The translations under genes were made by a program, and so were the position numbers. Below the pieces are notes generated by a model. That model saw nothing but the letters and a program-made list of their open reading frames with translations, was not told the origin of the DNA and did no database searches. Shown here one piece after another: positions 33,711-43,108 of a stretch of 64,000 nucleotides of DNA (positions are counted from its first letter, which is position 1; every line of letters starts with the position of its first letter). Source of the DNA: Bacteroidetes bacterium 2013_40CM_41_45 (GTDB taxonomy: Bacteria; Bacteroidota; Bacteroidia; AKYH767-A; 2013-40CM-41-45); assembly GCA_002215675.1 (NCBI GenBank), contig NGFH01000005.1:186001-250000 (forward strand). The letters are read 5' to 3'.

Positions 33711-35366
33711 TCAAATGGTTCCTGTCCGCTCCACAATAATGGCACGAAGCCATTTCACAAGCAGGTACATTCCTATAGCAGCAGCTATGCAAAGCGCGGT
33801 GAGAATATAAAAGTAGTTTGCTTTATTTTCGAACGTATCCCAGGAGGAAGCCAACATGCCTGCAAACTTTCCTCCAAGCGAAGTGGAAAGAAACCATCCG
33901 CCCATCATTAAAGCCGTGAGGCGTGGCGGAGCAAGCTTGCTCACAAGTGAAAGCCCTATAGGGCTGATGAGCAATTCACCGATTGTGAATATGGCATAAG
34001 ACAAAACGAGCCAGATGGCCGCAGATTTGGTGATATAAATATCGCTCAGGTACCACGGCGCAACCATGATGAGCGCTGACAGCCCTGTGAATACCATAGC
34101 CCACACCAGCTTTAGCGGAGTGCTGATGGGCTTTCCCCGCCTCGTAAAAAAGGTAAACACGCCCAGCACCAGCGGAGTGAATATCACAATAAAGAAAGGA
34201 TTCACCGACTGGAATATTTCTGTGGAGATTAAGTTTTGTTTCACTCCTTCGGCGGGCCATTTTTCTTTCGGCAGGTTTTGATAGTAAGGATTTACAGTAA
34301 GAGCAGTGATGGCATTGCCTTTTTCATTTGTTTGCCCGCGGAAGTAGTGGTCAACCAGCGGGAAACTGTCGGGCGCTGTGCTCACGGTCTGCACAAGATT
34401 AAACGGCTTGGCAACTTTCACAAGCGATTCGGGCATGGAGCGGTTGGTGTACGTTTCTGCCCAGATGGTGAGCCCTGTTGCATTCTGGTTATAGATAATC
34501 CAGAAAATAATTGCGACAAAATAAAATACAAGTAATGCGCCTATGCCGCGCTTGTCTTCTTTGTTTGCCCTGAAAAAAAGTGAAGCGAAGAAAATGGTGA
34601 TGGGAATGCAGGCAAGCATAAACGCATCATTCGAATCAGAACCCATCAGGTTTCCGGGAATCATCCATCCTACAGCACCGAAAATAAGGGCCGGCAAAAA
34701 CACATAGAGCAAAACTTTTGAAACCGGCATGTCACCTTGCTGCACCGGCTTGATAACATCGGCATGCGCAACATGCTTCATTCCATACAAAAACCAGACG
34801 AGAGCTATGATTAGTCCGACACCTGCAGTGGCGAAGGCATAACCCCATCCATAGTTGTTGCGCATATAGGCAGCCACAAAGTTGCAGATAAACGCACCAA
34901 TGTTAATGCCCATATAGAAAATATTGTAAGCAGAATCTTTCTTGGCCCTGAGCGCTTCTTCGTTATACATATTACCGAGCAGGGTGGAAATATTCGGTTT
35001 AAAAAATCCATTACCGAGGATAATGCAAAGGCAGGAAAGGTACATGGCTGTTTCGCTGTGAATAGAAAGGCCGAAGTAGCCGAGTGCCATAAGCACTCCC
35101 CCTAGCAGAATAGCTTTCCGGTACCCTAGCAGGCGGTCTGCAATGAGCCCGCCAAGAAAAGGAGCGAGGTATACCAGGGCCACGTATGTCCCGACAATAT
35201 CTGCAGCTTTCTTTAATGAAAATCCAAGACCTCCGTTAGAAACCGGGTCAATCATATAGAGCAGGAAAATTCCGACCATCAGGTAATAGCCGAACCGCTC
35301 CCACATTTCAGTCATAAACAACACATAAAGACCACGGGGATGCTTGGTATTTGTTTGCTGATTCAT
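33711..35366 (-). CDS. POT family proton-coupled peptide transporter
   Basis: This 551-residue membrane protein has the proton-coupled oligopeptide transporter (PTR2) signatures: the TM1 ExxER motif (TEMWERFGYYLMVGIFLLYM), FFKPNISTLLGNMY and the PTR2 motif FYMGINIGAFICNFVAAYM. About 14 hydrophobic helices are visible. The family imports di- and tripeptides with H+. Together with the secreted proteases in this window it fits a lifestyle of degrading extracellular protein and importing the peptides. The long loop around residues 320-370 is variable. Confidence 0.95.
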   Translation of the reverse strand: MNQQTNTKHPRGLYVLFMTEMWERFGYYLMVGIFLLYMIDPVSNGGLGFSLKKAADIVGTYVALVYLAPFLGGLIADRLLGYRKAILLGGVLMALGYFGLSIHSETAMYLSCLCIILGNGFFKPNISTLLGNMYNEEALRAKKDSAYNIFYMGINIGAFICNFVAAYMRNNYGWGYAFATAGVGLIIALVWFLYGMKHVAHADVIKPVQQGDMPVSKVLLYVFLPALIFGAVGWMIPGNLMGSDSNDAFMLACIPITIFFASLFFRANKEDKRGIGALLVFYFVAIIFWIIYNQNATGLTIWAETYTNRSMPESLVKVAKPFNLVQTVSTAPDSFPLVDHYFRGQTNEKGNAITALTVNPYYQNLPKEKWPAEGVKQNLISTEIFQSVNPFFIVIFTPLVLGVFTFFTRRGKPISTPLKLVWAMVFTGLSALIMVAPWYLSDIYITKSAAIWLVLSYAIFTIGELLISPIGLSLVSKLAPPRLTALMMGGWFLSTSLGGKFAGMLASSWDTFENKANYFYILTALCIAAAIGMYLLVKWLRAIIVERTGTI

Positions 35367-35823
35367 ATGATATTTGATTTTGTTGAGCGGCGAATGTAGA
35401 GAATATTATAGATAACATCCGGGCACAGGTCTTTCAGCTTTTTCAGTGCAATGCTTAGTACTTGTTCTAAAAAAGTAAACCAATATTCCCTTATCCCGAG
35501 TGACTCCAGTCAGGTTTTTAAAAAGCTATAGTCTCTTTAGGGCTGAACGTGTAATTTTCTATAAAACGACTAAAAATGCATTATTTAAGCATATTTGTTC
35601 TATTTCGGACAAATTTGAGCTGACTGTCCATTTATTTTGTCCATACTTTCTGCTTTTTTATTGTATTCTGTCTATGCTTTTTTTACAACAAATTAGACTA
35701 AAGACGCTATAAGAGTCCTCAATTGTCAAAATTTTCTTGTCAGATTTCAGTAAGTTTTTAAATGTTATTGCTTCCCCGCCTGCCGGCTTCACCATTAAAA
35801 TAGAGGCGAATTTCAATTCATTA
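35367..35823. other. Intergenic region without a recognisable gene
   Basis: This 457-bp AT-rich stretch separates two divergent genes. Its only longer open frame (35500-35712) is hydrophobic, lacks a credible start context and has no family signature. The last part borders the duplicated leader block of the next gene. Confidence 0.6.
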
Positions 35824-35884
35824 AATTATTGATTCGGGTAAAATTTCGAGATGCTTTAAATAAAAATTATTTAAAAAGAAGTCT
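35824..35884 (+). promoter_or_regulatory. Duplicated 61-bp leader with hairpin, copy 1
   Basis: This block directly before the ATG is nearly identical (one difference noticed) to 38539-38599 before the paralogous gene. Both contain a perfect 9-bp inverted repeat, TTTAAATAA / TTATTTAAA around AAA (here 35855-35875), ~10 bp before the start codon. It is likely a shared promoter/leader or regulatory hairpin. Confidence 0.7.
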
Positions 35885-38512
35885 ATGAAAAAATTAACTA
35901 CTGCAATTATTCTTCTAAGTGCTTTTGTTTCAACGTCAGTGCTTGGTCAAGGCCAGGCAAACGTTTGGTACGTGGGCAACGGAGCCGGGTTAGATTTTGC
36001 AACGGTGCCTCCTACCGTTCTGCAGGATGGGAATGCAGGGTTATATACATTCACCGGTGAAGGTGTCGGAGCAATATGTAATGCAAGCGGAACCCTACTC
36101 TTCTATACAAACGGAAATATAGTTTATAACAAGAATCACGTTGCCATGACCAATGGAACGGGGTTGTATGGAAACGGTACTACAATGCAAACGGGTACTG
36201 TTGTTCCAAAGATTGGCAGCGCCACTCAATATTATATTATTTCTCCTGCCGATATTGATTCGGCAACAAAATGGTCTATCGTAGATATGTCTTTGAATGG
36301 CGGACTGGGCGATGTGGTCGCAGCATCAAAGAACACTACTCTGCAATTGCACGCTTCTGAATCATGCCAGGTGATTCCGCACAGTAATGGAACGGATTTC
36401 TGGGTGGTTCTGCACGCAAGCATGGCAAACACCTATTATGTTTATCCCTTAACGGTTACCGGCTTCGGTGCAGTATCCACATATAATGTAGGCACCTTCG
36501 GACAGGCGACCATGCTTATGAAAGTAAATAGCTGCTTCACCCAAATCGCTTCAGTATTTTATAATAAGACTAAAGTTGAAGTGGCTTCATTTAATAATAC
36601 CACAGGAGTTGTTTCTGCCACCGGGTTGCAAACCATTACCAACTTCCTTAACCCTGAAGTTTATGGCGCAGAGTTTTCACCCAGCGGAAGATTTCTGTAT
36701 GTTACCGAGTCGGGACTGAACACAAGAAAAACAATTTTTCAGTTTGACCTGCAGGCAGGAAACGATGTGGCAGTAAACGCATCAAGAAGTTATTATACAA
36801 ATAGTGATGCAAGCATTATCCGCTTCGGGCAGTTGCAATTAGGCCCCGATGCGAAGATTTATGTCCCTGCATTTGCCAACAATCCGCCTGCCTATGAGAA
36901 TGTTGTTCCTAATCCGGATGTTAAATGGACTACACCAACTCCGACAGCTACTGAATTCCTGAGCGAATCCATCCGTTTCAGTTCAAAGATTGTTGGCGAA
37001 GGATTGCCTGCTGTTATCAGGTCTTTTCTTACTGTGCCGCGTATAGCAAGCAGCAACGTATGCGAAAACGGTACCGCAACATTAAATCTTATATATGGAA
37101 GCACCCCTGTCACCAGTTCCTGGAACCTTGGAGACGGCAATACGGCAACCAATGTCACAACAGTTAACCATACTTATGCCGCTGCAGGTACTTACAGTGT
37201 TGTTGTGACAGTAACAGACGTATGCGGCAATATAAGGACAGGAACATCGAGCGTTGTTATTGGTGCAGGTGCGCAGGTTTCAGTTCCTACAAATGCCTGT
37301 CCTAACACTAACGTAACGTTGACAGGAACAGGAGCAAACGCCTCTAACTATACCTGGTCAACCAGCCCCACAGGAACACCGGTGCTTGGAACCGGCTCTA
37401 CCTATACATACAACGGCCCATTGCCCGCCACTATTTATGCGCAGGACCCGGCACCTCTTGCAACATATACTACGGGTAACCCCAATAATCCTCCTGCGAG
37501 CGGTGCAGGTGCTGATATCGGTACCACTTTCTTCGAAACTTACCAGACACTTATACTTTACTCCTTCCAGGTTTATTCCCGCGCTGCAGGTCTTTCCACC
37601 CTTACTATAGATAATGAAGCCGGTACAACCAACTACTGGACCGGAACATGCACCCCTGCTGCTGCCGGTCAAACATTTACACTAACGCCTAACGTGAGCT
37701 TAGCTCCCGGAAGGTACAGGCTATTCGCAAACCCTATAACCAAATTCTTCAGGGAGGACACCAATGACGATGGCGACAGGGACGTGAAGAATGTAATTGA
37801 CGTTGTCGGAGAAATGAACCCCGGCATGTTAAAAGGCGGGCTTTTCCTCAATATAGTTGTTAAGCTCCCTAACGATTGCGGTATTGAGGCATTTACAATT
37901 ACCGATGGTTGCCCAAGTTCATTGCCTGTTGAGCTTGTTTCGTTTAACGGAGCATTGAACGAAAACGGAGTATTGCTTAACTGGACTACCGCGAGCGAAA
38001 TTAATAATGACCACTTTACTGTAGAACGTACAGAAGATTTAGTGACCTACTCAGAAATAGGAAGCATACATGCAGCAGGCAATAGCACCATCGCCAATGA
38101 ATATAGTTTACGCGATGAGCATGCTCCGGCAAAAGAATTATTTTACCGCCTCAAGCAGGTTGATATTGATGGTAAAACTAATTACCCCGGGAAATTAGTG
38201 CGTATTAATAACCAGGATGCAGCGCGCATGCCTGTCATCTCCCCCAATCCCAATGACGGAAGACAATTTACTCTTAACCTTTCAGGCAGCAATGACAAAG
38301 AAGCGCTGGTTCGCATTGTAGACGATATGGGAAAAATAGTGTGGCAGCAGTTTATTGATTTAAGAAACTATGGTGACAACAAACTCGTTTCTATAAACAC
38401 CGGTCAGCATTTTGATACCGGAATATATACGCTTCGCGTTACCGGCCTTTCCGGCCAGCAGACCGGACGGTTTTTAGTTACGGGAAAAGAGAATAGTTTT
38501 TCAAAAAATTAA
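35885..38512 (+). CDS. Beta-propeller and PKD-domain T9SS cargo protein
   Basis: This 875-residue secreted protein has a signal peptide (MKKLTTAIILLSAFVSTSVL) and an N-terminal ~400-residue region with WD40/PD40-like beta-propeller repeats (AEFSPSGRFLYVTESG, LQLGPDAKIYVPAF). A PKD domain follows at ~395-460 (SWNLGDGNTATNVTTVNHTY), then Ig-like and calcium-rich (DTNDDGDRD) segments. From ~680 a linker and type A T9SS sorting domain (VISPNPNDG) run to the end. The leader, signal peptide and last ~190 residues are close to those of the next gene, so the two are paralogues with exchanged middle regions. A cell-surface adhesin or binding protein is likely; the ligand is unknown. Confidence 0.85.
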   Translation: MKKLTTAIILLSAFVSTSVLGQGQANVWYVGNGAGLDFATVPPTVLQDGNAGLYTFTGEGVGAICNASGTLLFYTNGNIVYNKNHVAMTNGTGLYGNGTTMQTGTVVPKIGSATQYYIISPADIDSATKWSIVDMSLNGGLGDVVAASKNTTLQLHASESCQVIPHSNGTDFWVVLHASMANTYYVYPLTVTGFGAVSTYNVGTFGQATMLMKVNSCFTQIASVFYNKTKVEVASFNNTTGVVSATGLQTITNFLNPEVYGAEFSPSGRFLYVTESGLNTRKTIFQFDLQAGNDVAVNASRSYYTNSDASIIRFGQLQLGPDAKIYVPAFANNPPAYENVVPNPDVKWTTPTPTATEFLSESIRFSSKIVGEGLPAVIRSFLTVPRIASSNVCENGTATLNLIYGSTPVTSSWNLGDGNTATNVTTVNHTYAAAGTYSVVVTVTDVCGNIRTGTSSVVIGAGAQVSVPTNACPNTNVTLTGTGANASNYTWSTSPTGTPVLGTGSTYTYNGPLPATIYAQDPAPLATYTTGNPNNPPASGAGADIGTTFFETYQTLILYSFQVYSRAAGLSTLTIDNEAGTTNYWTGTCTPAAAGQTFTLTPNVSLAPGRYRLFANPITKFFREDTNDDGDRDVKNVIDVVGEMNPGMLKGGLFLNIVVKLPNDCGIEAFTITDGCPSSLPVELVSFNGALNENGVLLNWTTASEINNDHFTVERTEDLVTYSEIGSIHAAGNSTIANEYSLRDEHAPAKELFYRLKQVDIDGKTNYPGKLVRINNQDAARMPVISPNPNDGRQFTLNLSGSNDKEALVRIVDDMGKIVWQQFIDLRNYGDNKLVSINTGQHFDTGIYTLRVTGLSGQQTGRFLVTGKENSFSKN

Positions 38513-38538
38513 TAAAATAGAGTGAATTGTAAATCATT

Positions 38539-38599
38539 AATTATTGATTCGGGTAAAATTTCGAGATGCTTTAAATAAAAATTATTTAAAAAAAAGTCT
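38539..38599 (+). promoter_or_regulatory. Duplicated 61-bp leader with hairpin, copy 2
   Basis: Near-identical to 35824-35884. The TTTAAATAA / TTATTTAAA hairpin is at 38570-38590. It sits between the stop of the first paralogue and the start of the second. Confidence 0.7.
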
Positions 38600-40732
38600 A
38601 TGAGAAAATTAACTACAGCAATCATCCTTATCAGCACCCTTTGTTTAAGTGCTGTAGCTCAAACCAACATCAGTGGTATAATAAATACCTATGTCAAGGT
38701 AACAGCATATTCAAATGGCTGCACATGTCCTTCTACCAATTGCGCAACGGTAACGGTAACTTCCTCAACAGGATATGCTGCGAACGACCTTGTGATGATT
38801 ATCCAGATGAAAGGTGCAAGAGCAGATAGCAGTAACTCCGCCAGTCACGGAAATATTTTAAACCTGTATGATGCAGGTAATTACGAGTTCGACACTATTG
38901 CGTCCATAGCGGGTAATGTTATAACCTTAAAGGTTCCTTTAATGAATACATACTTCACTAATGCCTATATGCTTGACAGCGCATACGTTCAGCTTATAAA
39001 AGTTCCTGTTTATGCAAGTGCAAACGTTAACGGTACGCTTACTCCGCAAACATGGAATCCAGGAACAGGAACAGGAGGTGTACTTGTTTTCTTCGTAACA
39101 GGAACATTAACACTCAATGCAAATATTTCAGCTGATGGTGATGGTTTTAGTGGTGCAACATATCTTAAGGAACCCCTTGGATGTGATTTGGACACTAACT
39201 TTTATTATCAGACCACCATATGGAATTATGCTTCGTGCACAACCTGCGGTTACATCTATGATGATTCCCCTACCCGGTATGCCGATGCAGTTGCTTATGG
39301 TGGATGTGCTGCCCCGTGTCAAACGAATCGAATGAGCAGCAGTGACTGGAAGCAAGCCGGTTTTAGAGGCGAAGGCATTGTGTCTTTTACTTTCAAAAAA
39401 ACGTTTGCTAATGCCAACGTTGCATATTTTAAGTTAGGAAAAGCAAAATGGGGTAATGGCGGAGGTGGCGGCGGAAACCATAATGGAGGCGGAGGCGGTG
39501 GCGGTAACTATGGCGCCGGTGGATGGGGAGGCAATGCCTTTAACGTTGTGGGTGGAGGTGCCGGCTGCACTGCCGGAACACTAACCGTCCGTAAAGGATA
39601 TGGCGGCACGGCGCTAATCCCGACAGGAAGTAAAATATTTATGGGTGGTGGTGGTGGCGAAGGTCATGATGACGGTGGACAAGGAACTACAGGAGTAAAC
39701 GGAGGCGGAATCATAATTATCAAGGCTGCAACCGTAACAAACGGAGGCGCTTACACTATCACGGCAAACGGAGCAACGCAAACCACGGTTGCAACAGGTG
39801 ACGGAGCAGGTGGCGGAGGTGCGGGCGGAAGCATTTTAATGAATGTATCGGGCAGCTATACCAATGCCGTTACTATACAGGCAAAAGGCGGAAAGGGCGG
39901 TGACCACAATAATAATACATGTCACGGAACCGGTGGCGGTGGCGGTGGCGGTGTTCTATGGTTTTCTCAAGGTTCAACACCTGCTAATGTTACTACGAAT
40001 GTTACGGGCGGAGCAAACGGTATACAGGTTGCCGTAAGTATTGACTGCGGTGATATAAACTGGGGTGCAACGGCAGGAAGTGCAGGAGCAGTACTTTACG
40101 GAACTGATCCAGGCTCTACGTATTTCCTTAACATGAACGACTGTAACTTCGTTCTGCCCGTGGAACTGGTTTCTTTTGAAGGAACGGTAAGTGAGCAAGG
40201 CGTTGAGCTTAATTGGACTACAGCCAGCGAAGTCAACAACGACCACTTCTCTATAGAACGTACAGAAGATTTAATGACGTATGCCATTATAGGAAGCATA
40301 TCTGCATCAGGAAACAGCAGCGTAAGCAAGGATTATAATTTCTATGACAATCATGCTCCTGCAAAAGAATTGTTCTATCGCCTTAAACAAGTTGACTTTG
40401 ACGGCAAGGTGCACTACCCGGGAAAATTAGTACGTGTCAATAACCAGGATGCAGGCCACATGCCTATAATCTCCCCTAACCCGAATGACGGAAAGCAGTT
40501 TACACTTAACCTCGCTGATTATGATGAGAAAGAAGTGCTGGTGCGTATAGTAAATGATATGGGAGTAATAGTGTGGCAGGAGTTTATTGATTTAAGAAAC
40601 TACGGTGGTGATGACAAGCTTTTTGCAGTAAACACCGGTCAGAATTTGGCCTCAGGAATATATACGGTACGCATTACCAGCCTTTCCGGCCAGCAAACCA
40701 AACGGTTTATGGTTGCGAGAAAAGAAGAATAA
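38600..40732 (+). CDS. Glycine-rich T9SS cargo protein, paralogue of the preceding gene
   Basis: This 710-residue secreted protein has a signal peptide (MRKLTTAIILISTLCLSAVA), an N-terminal beta-rich domain with TLTPQTWNPGTGTGGVLVFF, then a Gly-rich region (~280-470, with runs such as GNGGGGGGNHNGGGGGGG) of the glycine-rich-protein/adhesin type. It ends in the same linker plus type A sorting domain (IISPNPNDG...RFMVARKEE) as the upstream paralogue. The C-terminal ~190 residues of the two are very similar, whereas the middles are unrelated. Probably exported by T9SS to the cell surface or matrix. A strong terminator follows. Confidence 0.85.
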   Translation: MRKLTTAIILISTLCLSAVAQTNISGIINTYVKVTAYSNGCTCPSTNCATVTVTSSTGYAANDLVMIIQMKGARADSSNSASHGNILNLYDAGNYEFDTIASIAGNVITLKVPLMNTYFTNAYMLDSAYVQLIKVPVYASANVNGTLTPQTWNPGTGTGGVLVFFVTGTLTLNANISADGDGFSGATYLKEPLGCDLDTNFYYQTTIWNYASCTTCGYIYDDSPTRYADAVAYGGCAAPCQTNRMSSSDWKQAGFRGEGIVSFTFKKTFANANVAYFKLGKAKWGNGGGGGGNHNGGGGGGGNYGAGGWGGNAFNVVGGGAGCTAGTLTVRKGYGGTALIPTGSKIFMGGGGGEGHDDGGQGTTGVNGGGIIIIKAATVTNGGAYTITANGATQTTVATGDGAGGGGAGGSILMNVSGSYTNAVTIQAKGGKGGDHNNNTCHGTGGGGGGGVLWFSQGSTPANVTTNVTGGANGIQVAVSIDCGDINWGATAGSAGAVLYGTDPGSTYFLNMNDCNFVLPVELVSFEGTVSEQGVELNWTTASEVNNDHFSIERTEDLMTYAIIGSISASGNSSVSKDYNFYDNHAPAKELFYRLKQVDFDGKVHYPGKLVRVNNQDAGHMPIISPNPNDGKQFTLNLADYDEKEVLVRIVNDMGVIVWQEFIDLRNYGGDDKLFAVNTGQNLASGIYTVRITSLSGQQTKRFMVARKEE

Positions 40733-40749
40733 TTTTTTACGGGTTGAAT

Positions 40750-40792
40750 AATTAAAATGCCCGGTGCAAAATCAGCATCGGGCATTTTAATT
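40750..40792 (+). terminator. Terminator after the glycine-rich gene
   Basis: ATTAAAATGCCCG and CGGGCATTTTAAT arms around GTGCAAAATCAGCAT form a long hairpin. Its core is nearly identical to the terminator at 42146-42190 on the opposite strand. Confidence 0.85.
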
Positions 40793-40810
40793 TCTTACGT
40801 TTTATCACAA

Positions 40811-40850
40811 GCAAAAAAAATCCGTCCCCAATTTTGAGAGACGGATTTGC
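40811..40850 (-). terminator. Terminator after the GH18-like gene
   Basis: On the - strand, ATCCGTC and GACGGAT arms are followed by a run of eight T residues, 19 bp past the stop at 40869. Confidence 0.8.
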
Positions 40851-40868
40851 AAATAAATAATTTTCTTT

Positions 40869-42005
40869 TTACTGCTGGCGCAGCGCAGACATTGCAACAG
40901 GAATGCTATAAAATGTAGCTCCGGCGCCAACACCATTTTGACATGTGTTACTGGGAGTGGTGCAAACGCGGTTAGTAGCTGAGCATTCAGCAGCCCAAAA
41001 CATGAACCCAAGCATACCGGCAGAAGTTCCTGCTCCGTTTGGCTGAACGGATTGAACATAATTTCCCATTGCCTTTTCAAGCGAGCTGTTAAAACTATTG
41101 CATTCAGCAATGACATGATTGCCTACCAAAAAAAGCGAGCCTGTGAATTTTGCCGGAGACAACGGAAGTATTGGCGGAGAATATTGAGGTTTGCCATCCA
41201 CATGTTCCTGCCAGTCGCCCTGGATTGAACTAGCGCTTCCATTTTTTGTTCCCGAAACCATTGCATTCGCATAGTCGAGCACAGGATTGGAAGTATTGAG
41301 CCAATCGGCAGTTGCTTTGCGGCAGATATCAATTAAAAATCTGTCCCCGGCACCTAAGTCAATGGTAAGGCGTGCAGCCGCATTTGCTCCCGTTGCATCG
41401 TAAGGCAACTGTGAGCGGTACGCGTCAATGAAGGCCTGCAAGCCAATAAGATTTGGAGTTATGTTTTCTTCGTAATCAATTTCTATACCTACACCTAAAC
41501 TGGTTGCAACCGCTGCTGCATTTAAACCTAATTGTGTCGCATTGGTTGTGAGCGCCTGTGTCCAGTCAGCGGTATAGGTAATGCCACCTATAGAAAGCAT
41601 AACCCTGACGCCGTGGCTGGTGAAATAGCTGACAACATCCGATGTCATTCCTCTTGGAATTCCGTTTAATGTTCCCGCATCAGTAGTTTGATTAAGGAGT
41701 CTGAGCGGATTAACAAAACTGAGAACAACTAAATTGACTGAGGGGCTTCCGTTTCCCCGGTCTATAAGCCAATGATTCTTGATGTCGAAATCTGTCATGT
41801 TTCTTACGGTCGCCCATGAGCAGTAATCGTTTCCTGCATGCCACACTCCGTAAACAGAAACCGGAGATGGTGGAAGAATTGATTTAAGCTGAGATTTAGC
41901 TGCATTTTCATTCGGAAGAGGGCTATCCTTTTCCTTGCTGCAACTCACAGAGAAAACATACGCTGCAATTAAAATAATTTGAACAAGAGGTTTTAGTTTT
42001 TTCAT
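40869..42005 (-). CDS. GH18-like (chitinase/endo-glycosidase) lipoprotein
   Basis: This 378-residue protein has a lipoprotein signal (AAYVFSVSC). A TIM-barrel glycoside hydrolase 18-type domain follows: the strand with VRVMLSIGG matches the SxGG motif, and the strand GVGIEIDYEEN matches DxxDxDxE with Glu at the catalytic acid position. One of the usual Asp residues is Glu here. A barrel strand, MLGFMFWAAEC, ends the fold. It would hydrolyse chitin, peptidoglycan-like or N-glycan GlcNAc linkages at the cell envelope. The substrate cannot be assigned. Catalytic residues D and E of DYE are retained, so activity is plausible. Confidence 0.85.
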   Translation of the reverse strand: MKKLKPLVQIILIAAYVFSVSCSKEKDSPLPNENAAKSQLKSILPPSPVSVYGVWHAGNDYCSWATVRNMTDFDIKNHWLIDRGNGSPSVNLVVLSFVNPLRLLNQTTDAGTLNGIPRGMTSDVVSYFTSHGVRVMLSIGGITYTADWTQALTTNATQLGLNAAAVATSLGVGIEIDYEENITPNLIGLQAFIDAYRSQLPYDATGANAAARLTIDLGAGDRFLIDICRKATADWLNTSNPVLDYANAMVSGTKNGSASSIQGDWQEHVDGKPQYSPPILPLSPAKFTGSLFLVGNHVIAECNSFNSSLEKAMGNYVQSVQPNGAGTSAGMLGFMFWAAECSATNRVCTTPSNTCQNGVGAGATFYSIPVAMSALRQQ

Positions 42006-42145
42006 AAAGTTTTTTTAAAAAGGTTAGAAGTTTAAAGCCAGGTCTTTATTCATTTTCAAAAAGCTGAATAAAGTTTTCAAACATACCTAACCTAAATTGA
42101 GTCTTATGGATTTATTATGAAAAATTATAACTCTTTCTCACGAAT

Positions 42146-42190
42146 AAAAAAAAATACCCGATGCAGATTTTGCACCGGGCATTTTTTTTT
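42146..42190 (-). terminator. Terminator after the hypothetical lipoprotein
   Basis: On the - strand, AAATGCCCGGTGCAAAATC, TGCATCGGGTATTTT forms a hairpin with T-runs, 17 bp past the stop at 42207. Its sequence is nearly the same as the hairpin at 40750-40792. Confidence 0.85.
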
Positions 42191-42206
42191 CTGTGTCAGT
42201 GAGATT

Positions 42207-42899
42207 TTACTGTACAGTGGTTGGATTCTGATAGAACCGAAGTTGAAGCACCTTCAGACCGTTGTTATCATAGCTCCAGAAATAATCCTGGAACAGCGGG
42301 TCGAACAGCGGAACACGATCCAGCGTACCATCTCCATTGAGGTCAACAAAAATGTAGAGCAATTGTTTGGTCACATTGTCGAACGTCTGATGACCGTGTG
42401 TTCTCACAGCGAGCACGCTGTCTCCGGAGCAAAACGGATTGCCTGAGGCATCCAGTGCGCAAAGGTGAATAACTGCGTTTCCGCCCGGGGTGCCCAATGC
42501 GCGGGCATACACAGAGTATGTTGTGGTGCCTGAGTTTGCGGAATCAGGATTCGGCAGTTGAAATGATGCACCGTTGGCGTCTGTACCGTTGGCGTCAAGC
42601 ACCTGGAAATCTCCCTGTTTGAGATAGATTTTGGTATTGCCAGAAAGGTTAACGAAAATACGGTGACCGTTATTTCCTGACATGTCGGCCGTTTTACCAT
42701 GAGGTACACCGATGATGTTCAGGTCATAGTGCGGTCCGTTTGGGGCACCGTTACCAGTACTTTTAAAAATACCCGGATGGTCTACGGCTTGATTACTGCT
42801 CCCGACGGGTGCTGAATTTTCTTTGTTGCAGGCAATTACTGCAAACATGATAACGAGTAATGACATTACTCCTAATCCAATTTTCTTTTTGTTTTTCAT
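42207..42899 (-). CDS. Hypothetical lipoprotein
   Basis: This 230-residue protein has a lipoprotein signal peptide (VMSLLVIMFAVIAC) and a beta-rich domain with PHYDLNIIGVPHGKTADMSG, GHRIFVNLSGNTKIYL and a possible calcium loop, VDLNGDGTLDRVP. I do not recognise the family. DLNGDGT resembles a dockerin/EF-hand-like loop but is single. It is expected on the outer membrane. Between this gene and the next (42900-43108) I see nothing beyond A/T-rich sequence. Confidence 0.6.
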   Translation of the reverse strand: MKNKKKIGLGVMSLLVIMFAVIACNKENSAPVGSSNQAVDHPGIFKSTGNGAPNGPHYDLNIIGVPHGKTADMSGNNGHRIFVNLSGNTKIYLKQGDFQVLDANGTDANGASFQLPNPDSANSGTTTYSVYARALGTPGGNAVIHLCALDASGNPFCSGDSVLAVRTHGHQTFDNVTKQLLYIFVDLNGDGTLDRVPLFDPLFQDYFWSYDNNGLKVLQLRFYQNPTTVQ

Positions 42900-43108
42900 A
42901 ATTCAAATGTTTTGGGGATTAATAAAATAATTAAGGGACATAATATTTTGGCAAGGATTATGCCTGTAAAATCCGGAGACCTCATTAGCTTTCTTAAAAT
43001 CTTTACTGTCAGCAGCAAAGAGTTGCGGTACATTAAGGAAAAATACGAGAGAGGAGAAAATCCTTTGTGGAAATTTTTTCCCACTTGTAGCTTTAGTTGT
43101 ACCTGTAA

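Noticed and set aside
35500-35712. Possible 70-residue hydrophobic protein
   Set aside because: AT-rich, no start context, no family pattern; likely chance.
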